A program made the position numbers and the translations under genes. From positions 1 through 64,000 of the forward strand of contig JAEWDP010000113.1 in assembly GCA_023390055.1 (NCBI GenBank): a stretch of DNA of 64,000 nt, written 5' to 3'. Positions within the stretch are counted from its first letter, which is position 1; each line of letters opens with the position of its first letter. Under the pieces are notes generated by a model. It searched no databases. It saw only the letters and a program-made list of their open reading frames with translations, and was not told where the DNA came from. This document shows, one piece after another, positions 8,137 through 15,685 of this stretch. The stretch comes from Pseudomonadota bacterium (GTDB taxonomy: Bacteria; Pseudomonadota; Alphaproteobacteria; Rhizobiales; Rhizobiaceae).

Positions 8137-9666
8137 TTAAGGCGGGGAAGCTGTAATTCGAATTTTTCCGGTTGTGGTTTTTGGTAGTGACGAACGAAAT
8201 TCCACGCCTTTTGGCACCATGTAATCTTCCAGTTGACCGGCGCAGTGGCGGATGATGTCCTTTTCCGTCAAGGATGCGCCTGGCTCGAGTGCAACATAGG
8301 CCTGTACGATCTGACCGAATATCGGATCGTCGACGCCACCGACGGCTGCTTCCCGGATCCCAGGAAGGGCATAGAGTGCCCGTTCGACCTCCTGCGGGCT
8401 GACTTTCTCGCCGCGGGTCTTGATGATGTCGTCCTTGCGGCAAATGAAGTAGAAAAAGCCGTCTTTATCCATCCGGAAAAGGTCTCCGGTTCGTAAGATC
8501 CGTCCTTCTTCCGTTGGTGCGAGTGCCCGGGCCGTGGCTGGCTCATTTTGCCAGTATCCTGCCATGATGTGAGGACCCTCGACCATGAGTTCGCCGATCG
8601 TGCCGGCACCAACAGGCTGGCCATTCTCATCGGCGATGAAAATTCGTGTGCCCGGAATGGCCTTGCCTACGGATGTCGGTCGACTGGTCAGGTGTTCGGG
8701 TGGAAGATAGCTTATGCGCATGCACTCCGACTGGCCGTACATGATGAAGATCCGGCTTCTGGGAAGAAGTTCCTGCAGTCGTAGAGACACGGCAGGCGGC
8801 AATGCGGCTGCGGCACTCGTTATATAGCGCAGCTCAGGCAAAAAGCCTGGTGTGAGGTCCTTCATGCCTCCGATGAGCGCGGCCATTGCCGGCACAAGCG
8901 AAAAGCCGGTTACGCGTTCTTCCTTCAATCGTTCAAGGATCTTGCGCGGAAACGCAAAGCTCCTTTCAAGCACAAGCGTGCCGCCGACTGATGCCATGGT
9001 TACCACTTGCGTAATGCCATAGCCGAATGAAAGCGGCAGAACATTCAATACGATATCAGCCGATGTGTTGCCGAGATAGCTGATAATCGACTGACATGCG
9101 GCGTCGACATTCGCATGTGAAAGCATCACTCCTTTTGGATGGCCCGTTGATCCGGATGTGTGGATCAGGAGCGCAAGAGCGTCACAATCCTCGTTGGGCG
9201 CTGGCAGTTCTTGGCTGATCTCGTGGCTTGAAAGATCCTCGAATTGCAATGCTGTTGAAGGAGCTGTGTCTGGCCGCGCTTGCGATATGATCGTGATGGG
9301 AGTCGTTCCGGCAAGGGAAATGGCTGTATCGACGCTTGCAATCAGCCGGGCCGAGGCGATCACGGCTGCAGCCCCCGTACTGACCAAGATAGCTGCCAGC
9401 TTTTCGGCCTTCATGGAAGGATAGAGTGGACAGGCAACAGCGTCAGCTTTCCAGATGGCGAAGAAACCGATGACAGCTTCGGCTTCATTGTCCTGAAGCA
9501 TCACAATGCGAGCGCCAGGCCGGATACCCAGACGCACCAGCGAGGCAGCCAGCCTTTCGGACTGCTGGTCAATTTCACCATATGTCAATCGCTGATGACT
9601 GGTAACAAGCGCGGTCTTGCCACTGTCGCGTTTGACGCTTTCACGGAATCTGGCCTCAAGACGCAT
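8137..9666 (-). CDS. AMP-forming acyl ligase (class I adenylate-forming enzyme)
   Basis: A 509-residue member of the ANL superfamily, which activates a carboxylic acid as an acyl-adenylate and passes it to CoA or a carrier-protein thiol. The phosphate-binding loop TSGSTGHPKGVMLSH is at about 170-184, the YGQSE motif is in the N-domain, RTGDLFRMD lies near 400 and the terminal catalytic Lys is in TTTGKIRI. The gene directly follows an acyl carrier protein gene on the same strand (10-base gap), so the carrier is the likely acceptor. The loaded acid is unknown. Length is standard. Confidence 0.88.
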   Translation of the reverse strand: MRLEARFRESVKRDSGKTALVTSHQRLTYGEIDQQSERLAASLVRLGIRPGARIVMLQDNEAEAVIGFFAIWKADAVACPLYPSMKAEKLAAILVSTGAAAVIASARLIASVDTAISLAGTTPITIISQARPDTAPSTALQFEDLSSHEISQELPAPNEDCDALALLIHTSGSTGHPKGVMLSHANVDAACQSIISYLGNTSADIVLNVLPLSFGYGITQVVTMASVGGTLVLERSFAFPRKILERLKEERVTGFSLVPAMAALIGGMKDLTPGFLPELRYITSAAAALPPAVSLRLQELLPRSRIFIMYGQSECMRISYLPPEHLTSRPTSVGKAIPGTRIFIADENGQPVGAGTIGELMVEGPHIMAGYWQNEPATARALAPTEEGRILRTGDLFRMDKDGFFYFICRKDDIIKTRGEKVSPQEVERALYALPGIREAAVGGVDDPIFGQIVQAYVALEPGASLTEKDIIRHCAGQLEDYMVPKGVEFRSSLPKTTTGKIRITASPP

Positions 9667-9676
9667 GGACGTGCCT

Positions 9677-9934
9677 TCAGGCCGCTACAGGCAGTTTCCG
9701 TGCCAGATAGTTGATCATGCTGTCGACGCTATCGAGGTTTTCTGGAACTATTTCGTCGTCAGCAATGGTGATGTCATAGGTCGATTCCAGGAAGGCGATC
9801 AGCTCAAGGACGCCGGTTGAATCAATAACGCCGCTTTCCAGCAAGGATTGATTGTCATCGATTTCGGCGTCGGCACGAAAGAGGAAATTTTCGGCGATAA
9901 ACTCCCGTATGGCTGGGCGATATGTCTCGGGCAT
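9677..9934 (-). CDS. Acyl/peptidyl carrier protein
   Basis: An acidic four-helix carrier of 85 residues. Its phosphopantetheine-attachment Ser is in DSTGV (about residue 39), in the place of the usual DSLG/DSLE motif. It is not a housekeeping AcpP, since the surroundings are wrong and the helix II motif differs. It is the first gene of the minus-strand cluster with the acyl-ligase and NadE-like gene, and probably tethers the ligase product. The start is the ATG at 9934, behind GGAGAGAAG. Confidence 0.9.
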   Translation of the reverse strand: MPETYRPAIREFIAENFLFRADAEIDDNQSLLESGVIDSTGVLELIAFLESTYDITIADDEIVPENLDSVDSMINYLARKLPVAA

Positions 9935-10227
9935 GGGGGCTTCTCTCCATCTGATACTGGTCTGCTATGCCGCTTGTCGGGCGGATGAGATCTTCAGTGA
10001 CCGTGCCACAAATGGCTGAATCATTCGCTAAGTACAGTCGTAAAGACTTTGCAAACATTGCATGGAATTCAGTGACGCAGGTTGCTGTCAGGCAGCTGAC
10101 TTCTACCAGTACGCGCACAACGGTTGGGATGTGCACTCAGGTTTGAGAGCCGATTGCGCGCGCCGGCGCAACAATGCCATCCGGACCGACTATGGAAGGG
10201 GTTCGACAGCACTGTGCATGCCAGAAA
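9935..10227. other. Intergenic stretch upstream of the carrier protein
   Basis: No convincing reading frame on either strand. It presumably holds the promoter of the carrier protein / ligase / NadE-like cluster. Confidence 0.5.
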
Positions 10228-10247
10228 CTTCCCCGTTCATGGGGAAG
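10222..10247 (-). terminator. Probable terminator of tRNA-Thr
   Basis: On the minus strand, 25 bases after the tRNA CCA end, CTTCCCC and GGGGAAG form a 7-bp stem with a 6-nt loop, followed by TTTCT. The position fits termination of the tRNA transcript. The T-run is short. Confidence 0.45.
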
Positions 10248-10271
10248 AGCCGCCTGTTTCAAGGAGGGTCA

Positions 10272-10347
10272 TGGTGCCGCTTACGTGACTCGAACACGTG
10301 ACCCCATCATTACGAATGATGTGCTCTACCAACTGAGCTAAAGCGGC
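10272..10347 (-). tRNA. tRNA-Thr (anticodon CGT)
   Basis: A 76-nt cloverleaf with encoded CCA. The acceptor arms GCCGCTT/AAGCGGC pair perfectly, the D-stem is GCTC/GAGC, the anticodon stem is CATCA/TGATG around loop TTCGTAA (anticodon CGT, reading ACG) and the T-arm is ACGTG-TTCGAGT-CACGT. It stands alone between the carrier-protein cluster and an unknown membrane protein gene. Confidence 0.97.
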
Positions 10348-10521
10348 TTAAGCAGAGCGGGCGTGTATCCCGCAATGTGATGCGGCTGATACAGGCAAAG
10401 ATCGCAAATTTCAAGCCGCGATTTTGCTGCGAAGGGGATTTTCATTACGGTAGAGAGGCATTTCACAACCCTGTGGAAGCAGGGCGCCGGATGTCCTGGC
10501 GGGACAAAGGAAGAAGCGGAA

Positions 10522-10689
10522 ATGGAACAGCGATTAATCGAGATCATCGGCTACCAATGCCGCCAAGGCCATCCTGCGTCGGTATGGAGCGTCTGTGCTC
10601 GTGCAGGAAGGCGCTGGTCCTTCGTTGATGGTCGAACGATCGCTCCTGCGAAGATACCGCCCGAAAATCGTCCAGCTGTGCGTGGATAG
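10522..10689 (+). CDS. Possible small protein, 55 residues
   Basis: A short frame opening MEQRLIEIIGYQC and ending PPENRPAVRG. AAGGAAG lies about 8-14 bases before the ATG, which is why it is listed. It has no recognised domain, no membrane segment and two Cys residues. It lies in an otherwise empty 477-base gap before the next gene. Chance coding is a real possibility; conservation in related genomes would decide. Confidence 0.3.
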   Translation: MEQRLIEIIGYQCRQGHPASVWSVCARAGRRWSFVDGRTIAPAKIPPENRPAVRG

Positions 10690-10824
10690 GTTGTTATTGG
10701 GCCTTGCCAAATGTGTTCCACCCACAATTTGAAGGAAGGCGAAAGCTTGCAGTTCGAGTCTGGAAAGATTACCGGATTGTAAATGAATGCTTCATCTGGG
10801 GCACGATAGCGTAGAGGGCCGGCA

Positions 10825-11994
10825 TTGAGTGGTTTGGAAACAGCGATCAAAAATGCGTTGGAGAAATCTGACCGAACCAACCCGGACGTTCGTGCGCGCA
10901 TCTATCAGTCGGCCCGACAGGCCCTTGATTCTGGTCTTGCAAAACAGGGAATTACCGATGATCAGGTCATTGCCACCCAGCGGCAAAGGCTTGAACTGAA
11001 GATACGGGAGATCGAGGGCGAAGAGAGGAAATTTTCCCAGGTGCAAGCGCCACGGGCTGCTCCGGTAGCGCCAGCTCCACCAGTTGAACCTGCGTCCTCT
11101 TCGAATATAGATCCTCGACGTGCTCCGCCCCAGGCAGACGATCCGATGCTGCTTGGAGGTGCCACACGTGAGCAGGGGTTTGGAAGGAACACGTCCACAC
11201 GCAGCGCAGACATCGATGACGACGGGTTGCAGTCCCAGAGGGTGTCGTCCGATGCCTCTTATCGGGAATCCGGCACAGATGTGGCATCTGCAAGGGATGG
11301 CATGCAGCGCGGCAGCAAGAATGAAACATTGCTCGACGGGCCACCGGAGCGAGCGGCAAAGCCTCGTCGGCGCCGCGGCTGCCGATCTGTTCTATTGGCG
11401 TGGCTGGTCTTTCTGGTTCTGGTCGGGGCCGGTGTCTGGTGGGCCTATTCATCCGGCCTCATCCAGCAGTCTCTGCAGCAGGCGCTTGATGCCGCCAATC
11501 GTCCGACAACAGATTCACAGGCTCGAGGACCGCAGACAGGATTTTCCGACGACTGGGTGGAAGTCTTCAGTGGCGGGGACATGGCCAAAGTCCAGGCTGG
11601 TTCATCCGCCAGCGTTGAGGAAGCTCCGACCGCTACGGGATCCGCCATGCGCCTGAGCTCGCAGTCCGCCTCCGATGATGGCGATGTTGCTATCGAAATT
11701 CCAGTTGATATCCTGCGGGAACTGGCGGGCAAGTCCTCGACAATCGCCCTGACAGTCCAATCAGGATCAAAGGAAACAAACCAGTTCGCCGTAAGTTGTG
11801 ACTTTGGAAGCCTTGGCGAGTGTTCTCGTCACCGCTTCACGGCGCATCAGGAACCGGCAGACGTGCTCTTGCGGGTGACCTTCGAACGTTCGATGGCGCC
11901 TAATACTCCAGGGCGGCTCGTGTTGAATACCCGCCTGGACGGAGGAGAATCGTCACTCATCCTTCACTCGGTGCGTGTACTCCCCGGTCATTAA
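10825..11994 (+). CDS. Single-span membrane protein of unknown function
   Basis: 389 residues starting at TTG; no in-frame ATG gives a better N-terminus. Residues 1-75 form a charged helical domain (IYQSARQALDSGL, then a basic/acidic coil). A low-complexity Pro/Ser/Asp linker follows to about 180, then a basic patch (KPRRRRGCR), one membrane span (about 190-210, LLAWLVFLVLVGAGVWWAY) and a C-terminal domain of about 180 residues that would be periplasmic and is beta-rich. The layout suggests an envelope sensor or scaffold. I recognise no named family. Confidence 0.75.
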   Translation: MSGLETAIKNALEKSDRTNPDVRARIYQSARQALDSGLAKQGITDDQVIATQRQRLELKIREIEGEERKFSQVQAPRAAPVAPAPPVEPASSSNIDPRRAPPQADDPMLLGGATREQGFGRNTSTRSADIDDDGLQSQRVSSDASYRESGTDVASARDGMQRGSKNETLLDGPPERAAKPRRRRGCRSVLLAWLVFLVLVGAGVWWAYSSGLIQQSLQQALDAANRPTTDSQARGPQTGFSDDWVEVFSGGDMAKVQAGSSASVEEAPTATGSAMRLSSQSASDDGDVAIEIPVDILRELAGKSSTIALTVQSGSKETNQFAVSCDFGSLGECSRHRFTAHQEPADVLLRVTFERSMAPNTPGRLVLNTRLDGGESSLILHSVRVLPGH

Positions 11995-11999
11995 AGGTC

Positions 12000-12887
12000 T
12001 CACCGTTTGCTGAGGAAGTCCGGTCCGCTCCCGATGATCTTGTCGTCGAGCTTTCCAATTGCTTCCTTGTCACGACCTTCGTAATCGATGGAAAGCAGAA
12101 GGTGGCGAATGACGTTTATTCGAGCGCGACGCTTATCGTTGGCCTTGACGACGATCCAGGGGGCATGTGTGCTGTTGGTTGCTACAAGCATCCGGTCGCG
12201 TGCCATCGTGTAATTGTCCCATTTGCTCAGCGCCGCAATATCCATTGGAGACAGCTTCCAGACTTTCAGGGGATCGTGCCTGCGGTCATGGAAGCGCTTT
12301 AGCTGCATTTCCTGTCCGATGTTGAGCCAGAATTTGAAGAAATGAATGCCGTCGTCAACGATCAATCTCTCGAACTGGGGCGCCGCCAAAAGAAAGGCCT
12401 CACTCTCTTCAGGTGTACAAAATCCCATTACCGGCTCAACGACTCCGCGATTGTACCAGGAGCGATCAAAAAGGACGATCTCGCCTGAAGTTGGAAAATG
12501 TGTGACGTAGCGTTGAAAGTACCATTGACCAGCTTCTGTGTCCGTCGGTTTGGGCAGCGCAACGATGCGGGCTGTGCGTGGATTGAGATAGGCGCGGATC
12601 GAGAAAATGGTTCCACCCTTGCCTGCGGCGTCACGGCCTTCAAAAAGAGCCATCACACGCTTACCTGTCGCCTGGAGCCAGAACTGCAACTTGACGAGTT
12701 CGATCTGCAGGTCCGTCAGGTGCTTCTCGTATTTTTGTTTGGATAGCTTGTCGTCGTACGGATAATCGTCCGACGACAGTGTGTGCTTGTCGATCCATTT
12801 CGGCAATTTCGGATCGTCGATATCGAACAGGCGCTTTTGCCCGTCAATTTTCAGTTCGACACCGCGGTCATGGTTGTTGTTGCTCAT
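12000..12887 (-). CDS. ppk2: Polyphosphate kinase 2
   Basis: A PPK2-family enzyme of 295 residues that transfers phosphate between polyphosphate and nucleotides. The Walker A motif FEGRDAAGKGGT is at about 83-94, the Walker B-like segment is LFDRSWYNRGVVEPVMGF, and the lid region is rich in basic residues (KRFHDRRHDPLKVWKLSP). This is single-domain PPK2 length. It is transcribed away from phoR, sharing a 143-base spacer, which makes biological sense for phosphate homeostasis. No clear Pho box was found in that spacer. Preference for ADP or GDP cannot be decided. Confidence 0.93.
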   Translation of the reverse strand: MSNNNHDRGVELKIDGQKRLFDIDDPKLPKWIDKHTLSSDDYPYDDKLSKQKYEKHLTDLQIELVKLQFWLQATGKRVMALFEGRDAAGKGGTIFSIRAYLNPRTARIVALPKPTDTEAGQWYFQRYVTHFPTSGEIVLFDRSWYNRGVVEPVMGFCTPEESEAFLLAAPQFERLIVDDGIHFFKFWLNIGQEMQLKRFHDRRHDPLKVWKLSPMDIAALSKWDNYTMARDRMLVATNSTHAPWIVVKANDKRRARINVIRHLLLSIDYEGRDKEAIGKLDDKIIGSGPDFLSKR

Positions 12888-13030
12888 GCTATCGTTCCAC
12901 GTTGGCGTTCAGATGCCAGTTTGCATTTAAGTGAAAAAGTTCAATTTAACGCTTATCTATCGCGCGTCGATGTATAGCTGTCACCAAAGCACTCTAAGTG
13001 CCGGGATCGGACATCGAAAGGGTCTCATTC

Positions 13031-14278
13031 ATGACAGTCGCAAAACGGGGAGCTTGGCTTGGGAAGCGTTTCGGCAATGTGTGGCCGTTGCTTGTCGGGC
13101 TTGCATTCGCAGCTGCATTCACGATCGCTGCCGGCATCTCTCCCTGGTTGGCGATGCTCGGATGGGTGTTACTCGCCGCTCTTGCAATGATTGGAAACCG
13201 CGAAGCAATACCCGATGCTGTTCAAGTCGATCCAGGCAATGAACTGAACGAGGCAGATCCTCTCAAGGAAATGGCAGTGCTCCTTGATGCCATGGATATG
13301 CCCTTGGTGGTACTCGATAAGGAGGCAAGCGTTCTCTACCAGAACCCGTCCTCGGTTCAGACGATCGGTCAATTTCCTCTGGGTGTTCACATATCGTCGC
13401 GCCTGCGTTCGCCGGGCGTCCTGGATATGGTTCGTGAGACGCTGACCACGAACAGGCCAAATCAGATGGAACACGCGGAACACCTGCCGTCGCAGCAGGT
13501 CTATCTGGTGAGAATTGTGCCAATCGGGAACCAGCTGATGCAAACCAGACAGCAGTACTATCTGCTGTCCTTTCGCGATATTTCCGAACTGCGCCGACTG
13601 GATCGCATGCGAAGCGATTTCGTCGCCAATGCAAGCCATGAACTGCGCACGCCTCTGGCATCTTTACGCGGGTTTATCGAGACCCTGCAGGGTCCGGCAA
13701 AATCGGATCCGGCGGCACAGGAGCGCTTCCTTGCGATCATGTTGGACCAGGCGACGAGGATGAGCCGGCTGGTTGATGACCTGCTATCCCTGTCGCGACT
13801 GGAGTTGAAGTCACATGTGGCGCATGAAGAGAAGGTAGAACTTGTGTCTCTCCTTTCCCATGTGTGCGACGCCCTGGCACCGCTTGCCGATGATCTCGGT
13901 GTCGAAATCAGGCTCAATCTGCCGGATGGGCCGGTGGAAGTTTCCGGCGACCGTGACGAACTTGTCCAGGTTTTCGAGAACCTGGTGGAAAATGGCTGCA
14001 AATATGGCCAGGACGGCAAGGTGGTTGAAGTATCTCTTAACCGCTCTGATACGGGTCTCGTAGAGGTCAGTGTCGTCGACCACGGTCCGGGAATTCCTAC
14101 TGATCATGTTCCACGTCTTACGGAACGCTTCTATCGCGTAAGTGTTGCGGACAGTCGTTCGAAGAAGGGCACGGGGCTTGGTCTTGCCATTGTAAAACAC
14201 ATTCTCACGCGCCACCGTGCGCGCCTTGTCGTGCACTCGCAGCTGGGCCAGGGAAGCAAGTTTACCGTGCGTTTTTGA
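13031..14278 (+). CDS. phoR: Phosphate-regulon sensor histidine kinase PhoR
   Basis: A membrane histidine kinase of 415 residues that phosphorylates PhoB when phosphate is scarce. Two N-terminal membrane segments (about 15-55) are followed by a PAS-type domain (about 80-180), the HisKA phosphoacceptor His in SHELRTPLASLRGF (about 202), then ATPase N, G1 and G2 boxes (ENGCKYG, DHGPGIP, KGTGLGLAIVKH). ATG 13031, 8 bases after GAAAGGG, is preferred to an upstream GTG at 12998. The pst operon follows after the Pho box, the usual rhizobial order. Confidence 0.95.
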   Translation: MTVAKRGAWLGKRFGNVWPLLVGLAFAAAFTIAAGISPWLAMLGWVLLAALAMIGNREAIPDAVQVDPGNELNEADPLKEMAVLLDAMDMPLVVLDKEASVLYQNPSSVQTIGQFPLGVHISSRLRSPGVLDMVRETLTTNRPNQMEHAEHLPSQQVYLVRIVPIGNQLMQTRQQYYLLSFRDISELRRLDRMRSDFVANASHELRTPLASLRGFIETLQGPAKSDPAAQERFLAIMLDQATRMSRLVDDLLSLSRLELKSHVAHEEKVELVSLLSHVCDALAPLADDLGVEIRLNLPDGPVEVSGDRDELVQVFENLVENGCKYGQDGKVVEVSLNRSDTGLVEVSVVDHGPGIPTDHVPRLTERFYRVSVADSRSKKGTGLGLAIVKHILTRHRARLVVHSQLGQGSKFTVRF

Positions 14279-14340
14279 CAACGTGCCGGATGTTCCGTAG
14301 GTGGATCTATTAAATCTATTGTAAAATCAATAAATTAACA

Positions 14341-14369
14341 TGTCATAAATGTTTCATTTAACTGACATA
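14341..14369 (+). promoter_or_regulatory. Pho box: three PhoB half-sites in tandem
   Basis: Three 7-bp elements, TGTCATA, TTTCATT and TGACATA, start exactly 11 bp apart (14341, 14352, 14363) with AT-rich 4-bp spacers. This is the layout of PhoB direct repeats. They lie about 100 bases ahead of pstS and would recruit phosphorylated PhoB, replacing the -35 element, to switch on pstSCAB-phoUB. Confidence 0.85.
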
Positions 14370-14468
14370 AAAGGGATGTGCCGATGCCGTTAAGAGATGG
14401 CTGCCGGACGCTGGCAAGTGAGAGTTAGCGCGGCCAAATTCACACAAGCGCATGATGGGAGATTCCTC

Positions 14469-15500
14469 ATGAACATCCTGAAACTTTCTGCCGCAGCATT
14501 GGTGGCCTCCGTGGCTTTCGCTGGTGCAGCTGCTGCCCGTGACCAGGTACAGGTGGCCGGCTCCTCTACTGTTCTTCCCTACGCCAAGATTGTTGCTGAA
14601 ACCTTCGGTGAAACCTTTCCCGACTTCAAGACGCCGATTATCGAATCTGGTGGTTCATCCGCGGGCCTGAAAGAATTCTGCAAGGGCGTCGGCGAAGCAA
14701 CGATTGACATTGCCAACGCATCGCGTGCGATCAAGGAAAGCGAAATTGAAGCCTGCAAGGCGGCCGGCGTAACGGAAATCCAGGAAATCCGCATTGGCTA
14801 TGACGGTATAGTCTTTGCAACCGACGCATCGAACCCGGATATCGCCTTCGAGCCCAAGGATATCTACCTTGCCCTGGCCGCCGAGATCGTTCAGGACGGT
14901 AATTTGGTCGCCAATCCGTATACGAAGTGGTCTGAGGTCAATTCTTCGCTGCCGGATACGGAAATCGCAGCCTATATTCCTGGTGAAAAGCACGGGACAC
15001 GCGAAGTCTTTGAAGAGAAGGTTCTGGCAGCAGGTTGTGAGGCAGCCGGTGCCGTAGAGGTGATAACTGCTGCTGCGGGCGAGGATGCTGTCTCGGATAA
15101 ATGCATTGCAGTTCGCAAGGACGGCAAGGCTGTTGATATTGACGGCGACTATACCGAAACGCTTGCTCGCATTGATGCCAACAAGACCGGTGTGGGTGTG
15201 TTCGGTCTGGCTTTCTATGAAAACAACATGGACAAGCTCAAGGTCGCTACAATGAGTGGCGTAAAGCCGTCGGCTGACGTCATTGCCACCGGAGAATATC
15301 CGGTTTCGCGTCCGCTGTTCTTCTATGTCAAGAAGGCACATCTTGGTGTTATTCCCGGTCTCAAGGAGTATGTCGAATTCTTCATCTCCGACGATATGGT
15401 TGGCCCGGATTCCCCGCTTGCCGAATATGGCCTGGTTGCGGCTCCCGATGCAGAACGTGACGAAGTCCGCGCCAACTTCGAAGCAGGTGCGTCCTTGTAA
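14469..15500 (+). CDS. pstS: Phosphate ABC transporter substrate-binding protein PstS
   Basis: A high-affinity periplasmic phosphate receptor of 343 residues. A signal peptide (about 1-23, ending AGAAAA) precedes VAGSSTVLPYAKIVAE, the phosphate-binding N-terminal motif; ESGGSSAGLKEFC and the EKHGTREVF phosphate loop follow. ATG 14469 behind GGGAGA is chosen because it gives a proper signal peptide; an in-frame upstream ATG would add 24 hydrophilic residues. Directly downstream of the Pho box and followed by a strong hairpin before pstC. Confidence 0.97.
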   Translation: MNILKLSAAALVASVAFAGAAAARDQVQVAGSSTVLPYAKIVAETFGETFPDFKTPIIESGGSSAGLKEFCKGVGEATIDIANASRAIKESEIEACKAAGVTEIQEIRIGYDGIVFATDASNPDIAFEPKDIYLALAAEIVQDGNLVANPYTKWSEVNSSLPDTEIAAYIPGEKHGTREVFEEKVLAAGCEAAGAVEVITAAAGEDAVSDKCIAVRKDGKAVDIDGDYTETLARIDANKTGVGVFGLAFYENNMDKLKVATMSGVKPSADVIATGEYPVSRPLFFYVKKAHLGVIPGLKEYVEFFISDDMVGPDSPLAEYGLVAAPDAERDEVRANFEAGASL

Positions 15501-15511
15501 GTGATTGATTG

Positions 15512-15539
15512 GCGCCGGATCCTCCGGCGCCAGTTTTTC
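15512..15539 (+). terminator. Strong hairpin between pstS and pstC
   Basis: A perfect 9-bp stem GGCGCCGGA/TCCGGCGCC with a 3-nt loop, followed by AGTTTTT, 11 bases after the pstS stop. As no Pho box was seen before pstC, it is probably a partial terminator that makes the receptor far more abundant than the permease. Confidence 0.8.
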
Positions 15540-15685
15540 TGGAGGTATCATCGCCGCAAAATGATGCCGAGACCGGATCTTCAAGTTCGGGAACCTTGTG
15601 TAATTGCCGGCGGCGGCGGTTTTATGACAAAAACCAGATGGCAGTTCCCGCATCTGCAGGCGAAAGGCCAGGGAAGATCATATAT

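Noticed and set aside
12888..13030. Possible Pho box between ppk2 and phoR
   Set aside because: One CTGTCAC-like half-site is present but no second half-site at 11-bp spacing.
14655..15653. 332-codon open frame antisense to pstS
   Set aside because: Runs across pstS and the terminator hairpin; no homology pattern and no ribosome-binding site.
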